This document shows positions 37,118-45,583 of a stretch of DNA of 64,000 nucleotides, piece after piece. The stretch is taken from contig JADEXK010000005.1 in NCBI GenBank assembly GCA_015207155.1, positions 1-64,000 on the forward strand, in the 5' to 3' direction. This DNA is from Nostocales cyanobacterium LEGE 11386 (GTDB lineage Bacteria; Cyanobacteriota; Cyanobacteriia; Cyanobacteriales; Nostocaceae). A program made the translations under genes and the position numbers. Each line of letters opens with the position of its first letter. Positions within the stretch are counted from its first letter, which is position 1. The notes below the pieces were generated by a model. It was not told the origin of the DNA, searched no databases, and worked only from the letters and a program-made list of their open reading frames with translations.

Positions 37118-38404
37118 ATGGTTGTTGCGCCTGAATCTGCACTTAAAAAACCTGACTTTTACGAATCAAAACGCATACAGTTAACCAGTCCACTTTTACA
37201 TATTGGCTCATCTGTATCTAGATTAAATCCTTTTGAATATGTACAGACAGCCAAAAAAGTTTATCTTCCTAATCAAGAAGCTTTAGCTAAAGGGTTATTA
37301 AAAAAGGGAGGAAGTTTTTTCAATGAATATATTCAAGCAATTGAAGAACGTCAAGACATCACCAGACTTTTAAAACAAGCCTTTGGCGATGAATGGTGGA
37401 ATGCAACAGACACAGATGACAATCCCATTTTTCCCAAAGATGCAATTAGCCAAAACTTCACCCAAGAAAAAATTACAGATTTACGTCCGATGATTCGGAA
37501 TGGTATGGGATATTTATTTATTCCTGGTTCATCAATCAAAGGCGCAATTAGGACAGCCGTAGCTTATCATTTACTCAAATATCCTGACCGTTATCAAGTA
37601 CCTGCGGAAAATCGGGTGAGTGAAATTGAAGACAGGCTGAAAAATAGTTTAGGAGAATTGAAAATTAAGCATAAACAAAAATTCGCTGATGATAAGCTAT
37701 TTATGGATAGTTTATTTTCTAACTTTACTCTCAACTATCAAAGTAAAACATTATCTGGTAGCAGTCAGAATACAGACTTTTTGCGTTGTTTGAAAGTCAG
37801 CGACTCTGAACCAATAATTGAAACAAGAATTCCCAACAAAACAGGTAAATCAATTCCTATAAATTTTTCTGTTGTCGCTGAGGTGATAGTTTCCAGCAGA
37901 TTTCCTGATTATTTAGCCAAATATAAAGCCTCTATCTATGCTGAGATGGCGCGGAATGTCAATACAGAATTTACCATCACATTAGATCCAGAAATGCTTT
38001 CATGGTTTCAGCATAAACAGGGAATGAAATTACCATTTAATAACCTAGATGAACTCCTGCAAATATGCCAAGATTTTGCTCAAGAACAATGGGACTATGA
38101 ACATGATTATTGGGATGCAATAGAAAATAACTCTAAAGCATCTGGTAAGAACTTAGACTTTAATCATATCCGCGATTTATATGAACCAGAAAAATGTCCC
38201 TATGCACTACGCCTAGGTTGGGGTAGTGGGATCACAGGAACCACAGTCGGGTTATGTTTTGACGACGAACTCAGAGCAGAAATCCGCGATATTTGTGGTA
38301 TTCAAGCACCTGGTTTTGAAGCCCCAAAATCTCGGCGAACAATGATGAATAGCAATGGCGAAATTAAATTTGTTCCTGGATGGGTGAAATTTAGAGCTTT
38401 ATAG
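37118..38404 (+). CDS. csm5: Csm5, 3'-end RAMP subunit
   Basis: 428 aa. RAMP features are 'RIQLTSPLLHIGSSVSRLNP', 'GYLFIPGSSIKGAIRTAVA' and, at the C-terminus, 'LRLGWGSGITGTTVGLCFDD'. Csm5 caps the far end of the filament and helps recruit nucleases that trim crRNA. It is the last csm gene; a 72-bp gap follows before the ATPase/DUF4435 pair. Confidence 0.88.
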   Translation: MVVAPESALKKPDFYESKRIQLTSPLLHIGSSVSRLNPFEYVQTAKKVYLPNQEALAKGLLKKGGSFFNEYIQAIEERQDITRLLKQAFGDEWWNATDTDDNPIFPKDAISQNFTQEKITDLRPMIRNGMGYLFIPGSSIKGAIRTAVAYHLLKYPDRYQVPAENRVSEIEDRLKNSLGELKIKHKQKFADDKLFMDSLFSNFTLNYQSKTLSGSSQNTDFLRCLKVSDSEPIIETRIPNKTGKSIPINFSVVAEVIVSSRFPDYLAKYKASIYAEMARNVNTEFTITLDPEMLSWFQHKQGMKLPFNNLDELLQICQDFAQEQWDYEHDYWDAIENNSKASGKNLDFNHIRDLYEPEKCPYALRLGWGSGITGTTVGLCFDDELRAEIRDICGIQAPGFEAPKSRRTMMNSNGEIKFVPGWVKFRAL

Positions 38405-38476
38405 GTAAAAATAGACAATATTATTCAAGAATTTCTATTCATTGATATATGTCAGAACTAGTAAAGGATTTATAAA

Positions 38477-39838
38477 ATGCCTAATTATGTTAAAAAAATA
38501 GAAATTATTGGCATTCATCAACATTTTGATATCATCCAAGAATTTTCACCAAACATTAATATAATACATGGTATAAATGGGTCAGGAAAAACCACCCTAA
38601 TTCATATAATAGCCAATATTTTAAATGGAGAATATTATCGTTTTTTATATATTGATTTTTTTCGTATACGAATTTGGTTTGATGATGATAACTTAATCAC
38701 AATTTATAAAATTGACAATAATCAAACTGGAGAAGAAAAAACTATTAGAGTATGCGTTAATAATGATAGGAGAGGAATACAAATTAATAAACAAATTAAT
38801 GAATTTGAAAAATTTAAAATAAAATTAACTGACTATACACAGAAAAAAGTAATATTGCCAACGGCATATTTTCCCGCATTTAGAACAATGATAGAAGCTT
38901 GGAAATCTTTGGAAAAAAATGCAGATATAGATAAAACTACCAGCTTTTTTAGAAAAATATTTGGAAATTTTTTACCAAAAATAAACTATCCATCACCTCA
39001 GAATATTGAACAAAATTTAATATATGAAGTTCGAGAAATTGCAAATAACTTATCAATATTTGACAGACAAATAATGTCCCAATTATCTGTAGATTTTGTC
39101 TTGAATTCATTAACAAATGATTTTAATGATCATTTAGAAAAATATGATGACTTAAAGGAAAAAATTGAAACTTTATTTAAAAAAATCCAAAATTATCCAA
39201 TACCAAAAGAGTCTTATATTTGTTCAATTGAAGTTTATGAAAAGATTTCGGATTTAAAACTTAACAAAAATCTTAAACAGTTTCGATATTTTTTAAAAAA
39301 TTACTATGATTCTCTCCTAAAAATTGCTGAAAAAATCAACCTAGATTATCTCAAAATCCATAAATATTTATCAGTGTCTAATAGCTTTCTAGAGGACAAA
39401 GAAGTAGTAATATTTATAGCAAATACAAAAGAAAGTAATCCATTAGTTAAAATTAAATTTGGCGATGGTTCATTAATTAATGGTCTAGATGCTTTATCAT
39501 CAGGTGAACGACAAATACTTACTATTTTATATTCTACTATCTATATGAATAAAGAGAAGTTAGTATTAATTGATGAACCAGAAATATCTCTGCATATTGA
39601 CTGGCAAAGAAAATTACTCAAGAAAATATCTGAACAACTACATGGGAGGCAAATTATTGCTTGTACTCATTCACCAATCATTCCCGCAGATTATGATGAT
39701 TATTTAAAGGAATTACAATCAAAAAAAACTGATAGAAATTTATGGGGTTCAGATGAACCAACAGATGAAGATAAACATAAAGATGAATTAGAAAATGAAT
39801 ATAATTTTGATAAATATGATTTTATAGTTGATAGTTAG
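38477..39838 (+). CDS. AriA-like ATPase of a PARIS-type defence pair
   Basis: 453 aa, AT-rich. It is an ABC/AAA-type ATPase with Walker A 'IHGINGSGKTTLIHII' (about residue 33), an ABC signature 'ALSSGERQILTIL' and Walker B 'KLVLIDEPEISLHIDWQRK' (about 364), then a switch His in 'IACTHSPII'. No nuclease domain is seen in this protein. Together with the DUF4435 gene that follows it matches PARIS, where AriA senses phage anti-defence proteins and releases AriB. The family could also be a generic OLD-like ATPase, but the partner points to PARIS. Codon use is distinctly more AT-rich than the csm genes. Confidence 0.68.
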   Translation: MPNYVKKIEIIGIHQHFDIIQEFSPNINIIHGINGSGKTTLIHIIANILNGEYYRFLYIDFFRIRIWFDDDNLITIYKIDNNQTGEEKTIRVCVNNDRRGIQINKQINEFEKFKIKLTDYTQKKVILPTAYFPAFRTMIEAWKSLEKNADIDKTTSFFRKIFGNFLPKINYPSPQNIEQNLIYEVREIANNLSIFDRQIMSQLSVDFVLNSLTNDFNDHLEKYDDLKEKIETLFKKIQNYPIPKESYICSIEVYEKISDLKLNKNLKQFRYFLKNYYDSLLKIAEKINLDYLKIHKYLSVSNSFLEDKEVVIFIANTKESNPLVKIKFGDGSLINGLDALSSGERQILTILYSTIYMNKEKLVLIDEPEISLHIDWQRKLLKKISEQLHGRQIIACTHSPIIPADYDDYLKELQSKKTDRNLWGSDEPTDEDKHKDELENEYNFDKYDFIVDS

Positions 39839-39848
39839 GAAAAATTTT

Positions 39849-40910
39849 ATGGCAAATTGGGGTTTAAATATTGATGAATATCAGCGTTTAATTGGAAAAT
39901 TTAGTAATAGTAAACGTTTAATCGTTGAAGGAAAAACCGACAAATGTTTTTTCACGATACTATTGGATGAATTTTCACAATCAACTGATAAATTATCAAA
40001 GCAAAAAACAGTTGATATTGATGACATTGATACATTTATAAAAAATGATGATTCAATAAAAACTTTTACTATTAATGTAACTGGCAATCGTAAAAAAATA
40101 GAACGTATTCACAAGAATGTTAAAAATTTACCTAAATATGATAACTTAGTATTTTTTGTTGATCGAGAATTTAGATATTTTACCATTTTAATTAATGGAA
40201 ATATGAAAGACAGGCTTAAAAAACACAAAGTTAGTGGTTCACTTGTTTGGTCTAGAGGACATTCAATTGAAAATTATTTATTTGATTTTACTGTTCTTCG
40301 TCAACCCTTAAGAAGACTAACCGATATAGAAATTTTTGAAGATGTTATTAACAACTTTGAAAATATTTTTTACTTAGTAATTGCTTTTGCTACTGCTATA
40401 AGTATGACATTTAAAGACTGTGAAAAAATACAGGAACTGGAAAATACTATTGACTGGGAAATAATTGAGATTAATGATTCAGAAGTTAACCTAAAACTTG
40501 ATAATTGGAAAAAAAGAATGTGTGAAAGAAAAGGCTTATGCAATGAGATGGCTGAACATATAATATCTACTTATCAAAACTGGTACAATAAGATCAAAAC
40601 AGATAATTTAGATATAGATATTTTAAGATGGTTATGTCACGGTCACATTGGAATTAAAGTTATTCTTGAAGCATATCGTAGTTGTATCAGTTATTGTGTT
40701 TCCAGAAAAATAGAAGAAGATGTTTTAAACCAAAAAAGTAATCAACAAAAAATAATCAAAGAGTTAACTAAGAAAATACAAATTAGTAAAGAAAAGTATA
40801 TATGGGAAGAATTTGCTAATTGGTGGGCTGATAAAGCTGTGAGGAATGAATGTTTTTATCCAATAGAGTTATTAGAAAAATTAGGCTTCCAATCACAAAA
40901 AAGTAGCTAA
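39849..40910 (+). CDS. AriB-like DUF4435 (Toprim-type) effector of a PARIS-type pair
   Basis: 353 aa from ATG 39849 (AGGA Shine-Dalgarno); a TTG at 39828 overlapping the ATPase gene is possible. Toprim-type acidic motifs are clear: 'RLIVEGKTDKCFF' with Glu at residue 27, and 'LVFFVDREF', then 'SRGHSIENYLF'. In PARIS the DUF4435 protein AriB, freed from AriA, acts as a toxic nuclease (tRNA cleavage has been shown for one system). The length is a little above the usual AriB because of a long C-terminal helical part. It begins 11 nt after the ATPase stop. Confidence 0.66.
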   Translation: MANWGLNIDEYQRLIGKFSNSKRLIVEGKTDKCFFTILLDEFSQSTDKLSKQKTVDIDDIDTFIKNDDSIKTFTINVTGNRKKIERIHKNVKNLPKYDNLVFFVDREFRYFTILINGNMKDRLKKHKVSGSLVWSRGHSIENYLFDFTVLRQPLRRLTDIEIFEDVINNFENIFYLVIAFATAISMTFKDCEKIQELENTIDWEIIEINDSEVNLKLDNWKKRMCERKGLCNEMAEHIISTYQNWYNKIKTDNLDIDILRWLCHGHIGIKVILEAYRSCISYCVSRKIEEDVLNQKSNQQKIIKELTKKIQISKEKYIWEEFANWWADKAVRNECFYPIELLEKLGFQSQKSS

Positions 40911-40954
40911 CTTTAAAAAAGTAACAATTTGTAACTTATGTTACTTAGATAATA

Positions 40955-41731
40955 ATGCTAATTCACTCTAACTGGACATTAACCGTATCTACATCAACAA
41001 TTTTACCCCGTTCCTATGGTTTGGAACTAGTAAAGCAACTGCATCACCAACTAGGGTTAGAAATGGGAAGCGAGACTATACCCTCTGTTTCTTACTCAGG
41101 AATTATAGGTTATTCTTCCACTTCCAGAGATTTTATCACCTTCCATCCAGAGGAATTTTACCAACTAAGTTTGTGTGGATTAAATGAAATTTCAGCAAAA
41201 GCAATTTCTCATCTAAAACTTGGTGATTCTTTAGAATTTCTCGGTGCAAAGTTCAACATCATCAACCGTGAAGATGAAATCACCAGCTATGAAGAATTAT
41301 ATACAAATTTAGTAGGAAATGAGCCAGAACCAGTGAGGCGTTTTGACTTGCAGTTTATTACACCTACAGCCTTTGCTCAAGGTGGAGTAAATTTACCGCT
41401 ACCCTTACCTACATTAATGTTCCGCAGTTGGTTAGAACGCTGGAATACTTTTGCACCTGTTTATCTAGGAAGTGATGATTTAATTGCTTATTTTGGTGAG
41501 GCTGTAGTACTCAAACATCACAAAATTCAAACGCGAACTTATCAGTTACATAAAGGTTTTGTAAATGGTTTTGTTGGTGATGTAATGTTACAAGTTTTCA
41601 ACCGGGCTGATCCTTTATTAGCAAGTGTGGCTAATTTATTAGTGCAATATGCGCGGTTTTCTGGTACGGGTATTAAGACTCGTTTGGGTATGGGACAGAC
41701 ATTAATTAATACGTCAAGGAGATCATCATGA
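40955..41731 (+). CDS. cas6: Cas6 CRISPR RNA endoribonuclease
   Basis: 258 aa. The C-terminal glycine-rich loop 'FSGTGIKTRLGMGQTLI' and the N-terminal ferredoxin-like half are typical of Cas6, which cuts pre-crRNA within the repeats. Preceding motifs include 'FDLQFITPTAFAQGGVNLPL'. It starts 45 nt after the AriB-like gene and overlaps the next gene by 4 nt. No CRISPR array is in the window, so its substrate array must lie elsewhere. Confidence 0.87.
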   Translation: MLIHSNWTLTVSTSTILPRSYGLELVKQLHHQLGLEMGSETIPSVSYSGIIGYSSTSRDFITFHPEEFYQLSLCGLNEISAKAISHLKLGDSLEFLGAKFNIINREDEITSYEELYTNLVGNEPEPVRRFDLQFITPTAFAQGGVNLPLPLPTLMFRSWLERWNTFAPVYLGSDDLIAYFGEAVVLKHHKIQTRTYQLHKGFVNGFVGDVMLQVFNRADPLLASVANLLVQYARFSGTGIKTRLGMGQTLINTSRRSS

Positions 41732-42984
41732 AAACAATTATTACATTTTTAGGAATTCAAGCCAAGAAAACTAGATATAGTTTTGAAGGTAAAAATTATG
41801 ATGGTGAAGTATTTCCAGAAGCTTTACATCAATTTTGTGATTATGATTCTATGTTAGTTTGTGTTACCAGTGAAGCTAAAAACAAGACTTTTTCTACTTT
41901 AAAAAAACTTGAAGATAAGCGCATACAAGCAGTTGATATTCCTAACGGTGAAACCACTGAACAAATGTGGGAAACGTTTAAAAATATTACTGAAAAAGTT
42001 AATGAAAATGATCATGTAATATTTGATATTACTCATGGTTTACGTTCTTTACCATTTCTGGTATTTTTATTTGCGGCATATTTAAAAGCAGCTAAGAATG
42101 TGACAATTGAGGCTATTTACTATGGAGCCTGGGAATTAGGATCTTCTAATAATGGAATCGCTCCAGTTATTAATTTATCTGAATTTGTATCCATGATTGA
42201 TTGGCTAACTGCAACAGAACGCTTTGTAGAAATAGGAGATGGACAAGCACTGGCAAATTTACTTAAAACTGCTATTCCATCAAGTGATGAACTACGTAAT
42301 AATCCAGCCAGTAGACCATTAAGAAGTAATTTAGAAAAAACAGCTAAAAGTATTGAAAATATTTCATTGGCTTTGAATGTCACTCGACCAATTGAAACTA
42401 TGGAATCAGCTACTAAGTTAGAGGAAATATTAAAACAAGCAGCAACAAGCTTTGCTGAACGTGCTAAACCATTCTCATTACTTTCAGAAAGAGTTGTTAG
42501 AGAATATGGACAATTTGCTTTAGAAGATCCAAAAGATAAAGCAGCATTGGCTGAAAATTTATGGTTACAGTTACAAATGATTGAGTGGTACATTCAGCGA
42601 GATAGAATAGTACAAGCTGTAACCCTAGCGCGTGAATGGTTAATTTCTGTTTTGGTACTACGGTTTGATGAATCGATGTTTGATAACCATAACAGTCGAA
42701 AACCTGTGGAAGATGCCATAAATAATGCAGTTGAAAAGGGTAAATCATCACCTCGTCCCATTACTCCTAGTCGTTGCGATGATAAATTTGCAGCTTTACC
42801 ACAAGCAAATGAACTTGTCACTGTTTGGAATCAAATGACTCAACTACGTAATGATATTGCTCATGTGGGTATGAATCTTGCTCCTCAACCAGCATTAAAA
42901 CTGAAAGAAAAGACTGTATCACTATATCCCCTCTTACAGAAACTCGGTCAGGAACTACTACCAGAGCGAGTAAAAAATCAGTAG
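41728..42984 (+). CDS. CARF-HEPN ribonuclease (Csx1/Csm6-like, TM1812 type)
   Basis: 418 aa. The CARF domain has 'ITFLGIQAKKTRYSFEG' and the ligand-loop region 'HVIFDITHGLRSLPFLVFLF' (about residue 100). The C-terminal HEPN domain has the catalytic R-x4-H in 'LRNDIAHVGMN' (about residue 373). Such proteins are switched on by cyclic oligoadenylate and cut RNA non-specifically; Csx3 upstream would switch it off. The ATG overlaps the cas6 stop (ATGA). Confidence 0.85.
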   Translation: MKTIITFLGIQAKKTRYSFEGKNYDGEVFPEALHQFCDYDSMLVCVTSEAKNKTFSTLKKLEDKRIQAVDIPNGETTEQMWETFKNITEKVNENDHVIFDITHGLRSLPFLVFLFAAYLKAAKNVTIEAIYYGAWELGSSNNGIAPVINLSEFVSMIDWLTATERFVEIGDGQALANLLKTAIPSSDELRNNPASRPLRSNLEKTAKSIENISLALNVTRPIETMESATKLEEILKQAATSFAERAKPFSLLSERVVREYGQFALEDPKDKAALAENLWLQLQMIEWYIQRDRIVQAVTLAREWLISVLVLRFDESMFDNHNSRKPVEDAINNAVEKGKSSPRPITPSRCDDKFAALPQANELVTVWNQMTQLRNDIAHVGMNLAPQPALKLKEKTVSLYPLLQKLGQELLPERVKNQ

Positions 42985-43320
42985 AAATTTAGATTAATCA
43001 AATAAGGGATTCCCAACAAATAAATTATCCCAATAAACGAACCACAGAGACACAGAGGTCAACGAATATGAGAGTTTGAGAGATTTTTGGCGTTAGATAG
43101 TTGGTGTTTTTTTATTTGGAAGTTCCTAATTGACTTACATCTGTCACCTCATCCCATATACCCCCAAAAAAACCCAATTTTCAGATATACCAACAGAGTT
43201 GACATTTAACCAACACAGACAAACCCTAACCACCACGCAACTTTCAACCAGGAGCGATCGCTCATCCCCTCATAACACTTAAACTATGGCTATGCTATGG
43301 ATAGCACTATAGGTGAAATC

Positions 43321-43548
43321 ATGACCATTGAACAAGCGGTTATAGAAAACTTACGTGAACTACCAGCAGATAAACAGCAAGAAGTGTTAGATTTCATTCA
43401 GTTTCTCAAGCACAAATCACAGCCAAAAAAACCTCGCCGTAGCTTATACGGTTTATGGAGTGATTTAGACATTGAAATTACAGAAAAAGATATTACTGAA
43501 GCCCGTCAAGAAATGTGGGGAAATTTTCCCAAGGATATACATTTATGA
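43321..43548 (+). CDS. DUF2281/VapB-like antitoxin
   Basis: 75 aa from ATG 43321 (Shine-Dalgarno AGGTG); an in-frame ATG at 43297 is less well placed. 'LRELPADKQQEVLDFIQFLK' is the DUF2281 core seen in antitoxin-like proteins. The C-terminal half ('RSLYGLWSDLDIEITEKDIT') is typical for the toxin-wrapping part. It overlaps the PIN remnant by 4 nt (ATGA). Confidence 0.75.
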   Translation: MTIEQAVIENLRELPADKQQEVLDFIQFLKHKSQPKKPRRSLYGLWSDLDIEITEKDITEARQEMWGNFPKDIHL

Positions 43549-43721
43549 GCGTGGTAGTAATAGATACCCATGCTATTATTTGGTATTTCTTGCAATCCAA
43601 AAAATTATCTGCTCCTGCATTAGCCGCAATTGATAATGCCGAATTGGTTTATGTCGCTGCTATTTCTGTTGTAAAAATTATTTACTTGCAAGAAAATGTG
43701 ATTCTAAAATCCATTCTATGA
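43545..43721 (+). pseudogene. PIN-domain (VapC-like) toxin, truncated
   Basis: Only 58 aa of the usual about 130. The N-terminus has the first catalytic Asp ('VVVIDTHAIIWYFL') and 'LSAPALAAIDNAELVYVAAI'. After 'SVVKIIYLQENV' it ends at a stop; the downstream acidic residues needed for RNase activity are absent. I see no clean continuation in another frame, so a deletion is likely. Confidence 0.65.
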
Positions 43722-43961
43722 ATATGCAAATCATCTGGTGATTAAATTAGGTGAAAAAAGAGAGAATGAAACTGTGATATTGCGATCGCACCCCATCCCA
43801 TGCACCCCATTTCTACCCAAATTGCCAGATACTCCCACGCAACTTTCAACCAGGAGCGATCGCACCATTCCCAGCCCAAAACTATAAATTGCAACCACCC
43901 CTGCTTCACTGGCATTTCCACAATATAGAATAGAAAGTATGTACTATATATATTTAAAACT

Positions 43962-44564
43962 ATGACTTTAACTAGAAACAGGCTCACCTTTGAGCAATTC
44001 CTCAACTACGACTTTCCCGAAGAAGGTCGTTATGAGCTTGTAAATGGAGAAATCATGCGGATACAGGCAACTAGAAAACATGATAATATAGCAGACTTTC
44101 TCACCAGGAAATTTGATATCGAAGTTGAAAGTCGCAATCTCAATTACAGGGTATCGGGAAGAATTACAATTAGAACTTTAACAGCAAGTGGCAAAGAACA
44201 AGGTCGTGTTCCTGATGTGAGTGTAGTAGATAAAAACCTATGGGATGCTAATTTATCGGCTTACACTGCTTTTATTGAACCGCTACAATTAGCAGTAGAA
44301 ATAGTTTCCACAAATTGGGAAGATGATTATATAGATAAACTCGAAGAATATCAACGTTTAGGTATTTCTGAATATTGGATTGTTGATTATTTAGCTATTG
44401 GTAGTCGTAACTATTTGGGTAATCCCAAAGAACCAACAATTTTTGTATATGTTCTCAATCAACAAGGTATTTATCAACCCAATGCCTACCGAGGTACAGA
44501 TAAAATTATATCTCCAACTTTTCCACAACTAAACCTCACTGTTAATCAGGTTTTTGCAGTATAA
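43962..44564 (+). CDS. Uma2 family (DUF820) restriction-endonuclease-like protein
   Basis: 200 aa. PD-(D/E)XK-type motifs are present: 'GRYELVNGEIMRI', 'RVPDVSVVDKNLW', 'LAVEIVSTNWEDDYIDKLEE' (the E-x-S...D-K pattern) and 'GISEYWIVDY'. The family is hugely expanded in cyanobacteria, often in toxin-antitoxin or defence neighbourhoods; its biochemical role is not settled. Start ATG 43962. Confidence 0.88.
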   Translation: MTLTRNRLTFEQFLNYDFPEEGRYELVNGEIMRIQATRKHDNIADFLTRKFDIEVESRNLNYRVSGRITIRTLTASGKEQGRVPDVSVVDKNLWDANLSAYTAFIEPLQLAVEIVSTNWEDDYIDKLEEYQRLGISEYWIVDYLAIGSRNYLGNPKEPTIFVYVLNQQGIYQPNAYRGTDKIISPTFPQLNLTVNQVFAV

Positions 44565-44727
44565 ATACATAGCAAAGTGCTGAGTATCAACCCAGTGGCT
44601 TCAGTGCTTTGAGCAATCAACACTGTCCTAACCTATGTGACTACGGCCATAATACAAGATTTAAAAAATAGAATACTTGCAATTATAAAAATATGCCAGT
44701 TTTTTACTTACAAACAGCGAAATGCTC

Positions 44728-44765
44728 AGATCCCCGACTTCTTGAAGAAGTCGGGGATCTTTTTT
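44728..44765. terminator. Strong bidirectional terminator
   Basis: AGATCCCCGACTTCTT (44728-44743) and its complement form a long stem with nearly no loop, followed by a T-run (44760-44765). It lies between the Uma2 gene and the convergent DUF928 gene. This sequence type is common in Nostoc genomes. Confidence 0.8.
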
Positions 44766-44773
44766 GTGAATTA

Positions 44774-45565
44774 CTAAGGTTTTCCTGAAACAATAGGTTC
44801 CTCGGCAATATCATCCAAGCCGATGCTGGCTAATAAATCTCTCCACTGTGTTTGCAGTGCTGCATCTTGAGGATTTTGCTGACGTAGTTCGGCCAGGGTT
44901 GTTAATGCATCATGCCAAATGCCATTTTGGGCATAGATGGCAACCTGCTGTAGTGGAGTTGCTGTTTTTAACTGCTCAATAGTTGCCTGATTTAGTTTGA
45001 TGCGTTTAATTACTCCTTCAACATAAATAGGAGGAGCAGGAGGAGATTGCTTTATCTGGTCACAGTTGATAGTCAAAAACCAACGATACTGGTTTGACAA
45101 AGTTAACGGAAGAGCGTTGGTAGGTAAAGAAACACTGATCACCCCTGGTTTATCTGGTAGAGCGATCGCTTGCTGATAAATTGGATTTGATTCCTCATCT
45201 TGCAACACAAATTCTGTTGGATAAGCCAGAGCTTTGGTATATGGCACATAGAACCATAAGGTAGGATGTGCCTTTGTTGCCAATCCCCAAACATTCGTCA
45301 CGGAAGGAGGTTCTTGAGTAAAGGGCACTAAAGCTGTGAGTTCGGGTTTGACCTGTGGACAAGTATCTCGCCTTGCTCCCCCCCGGACGCGTCCTCCTGG
45401 AGGGGGAGATGGTGGAGGTGAGGGCAAAGAAAAGCTGACAGTTTGAGGATTAGTCTTGATGGGTGCTGGTGTTGCTAGTCCCCAGGTTTGGTTAGTTAAA
45501 AATCCTGTGTAGCTAAGAGCTAACACTAAAAATAGTTTTATCGGTTGTGAAATTGAATTCATCAT
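44774..45565 (-). CDS. Secreted DUF928 protein
   Basis: 263 aa. N-terminal signal peptide (about 1-29), a Pro-rich linker near 45-60 ('SPPPSPPPGGRVRGGARR'), then the DUF928 body ('LTALVPFTQEPPSVTNVWGL', 'WFYVPYTKALAYPTEFVLQD', 'QYRWFLTINCD') and a TPR-like C-terminus ('TIEQLKTATPLQQVAIYAQN'). The family is cyanobacterial and nearly always linked to CHAT-CHASE2 and DUF1822 genes, as here. It starts 18 nt after the CHAT-CHASE2 gene. Its role is unknown; it is probably periplasmic. Confidence 0.82.
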   Translation of the reverse strand: MMNSISQPIKLFLVLALSYTGFLTNQTWGLATPAPIKTNPQTVSFSLPSPPPSPPPGGRVRGGARRDTCPQVKPELTALVPFTQEPPSVTNVWGLATKAHPTLWFYVPYTKALAYPTEFVLQDEESNPIYQQAIALPDKPGVISVSLPTNALPLTLSNQYRWFLTINCDQIKQSPPAPPIYVEGVIKRIKLNQATIEQLKTATPLQQVAIYAQNGIWHDALTTLAELRQQNPQDAALQTQWRDLLASIGLDDIAEEPIVSGKP

Positions 45566-45583
45566 AATTTCTCAGGTTAATAT

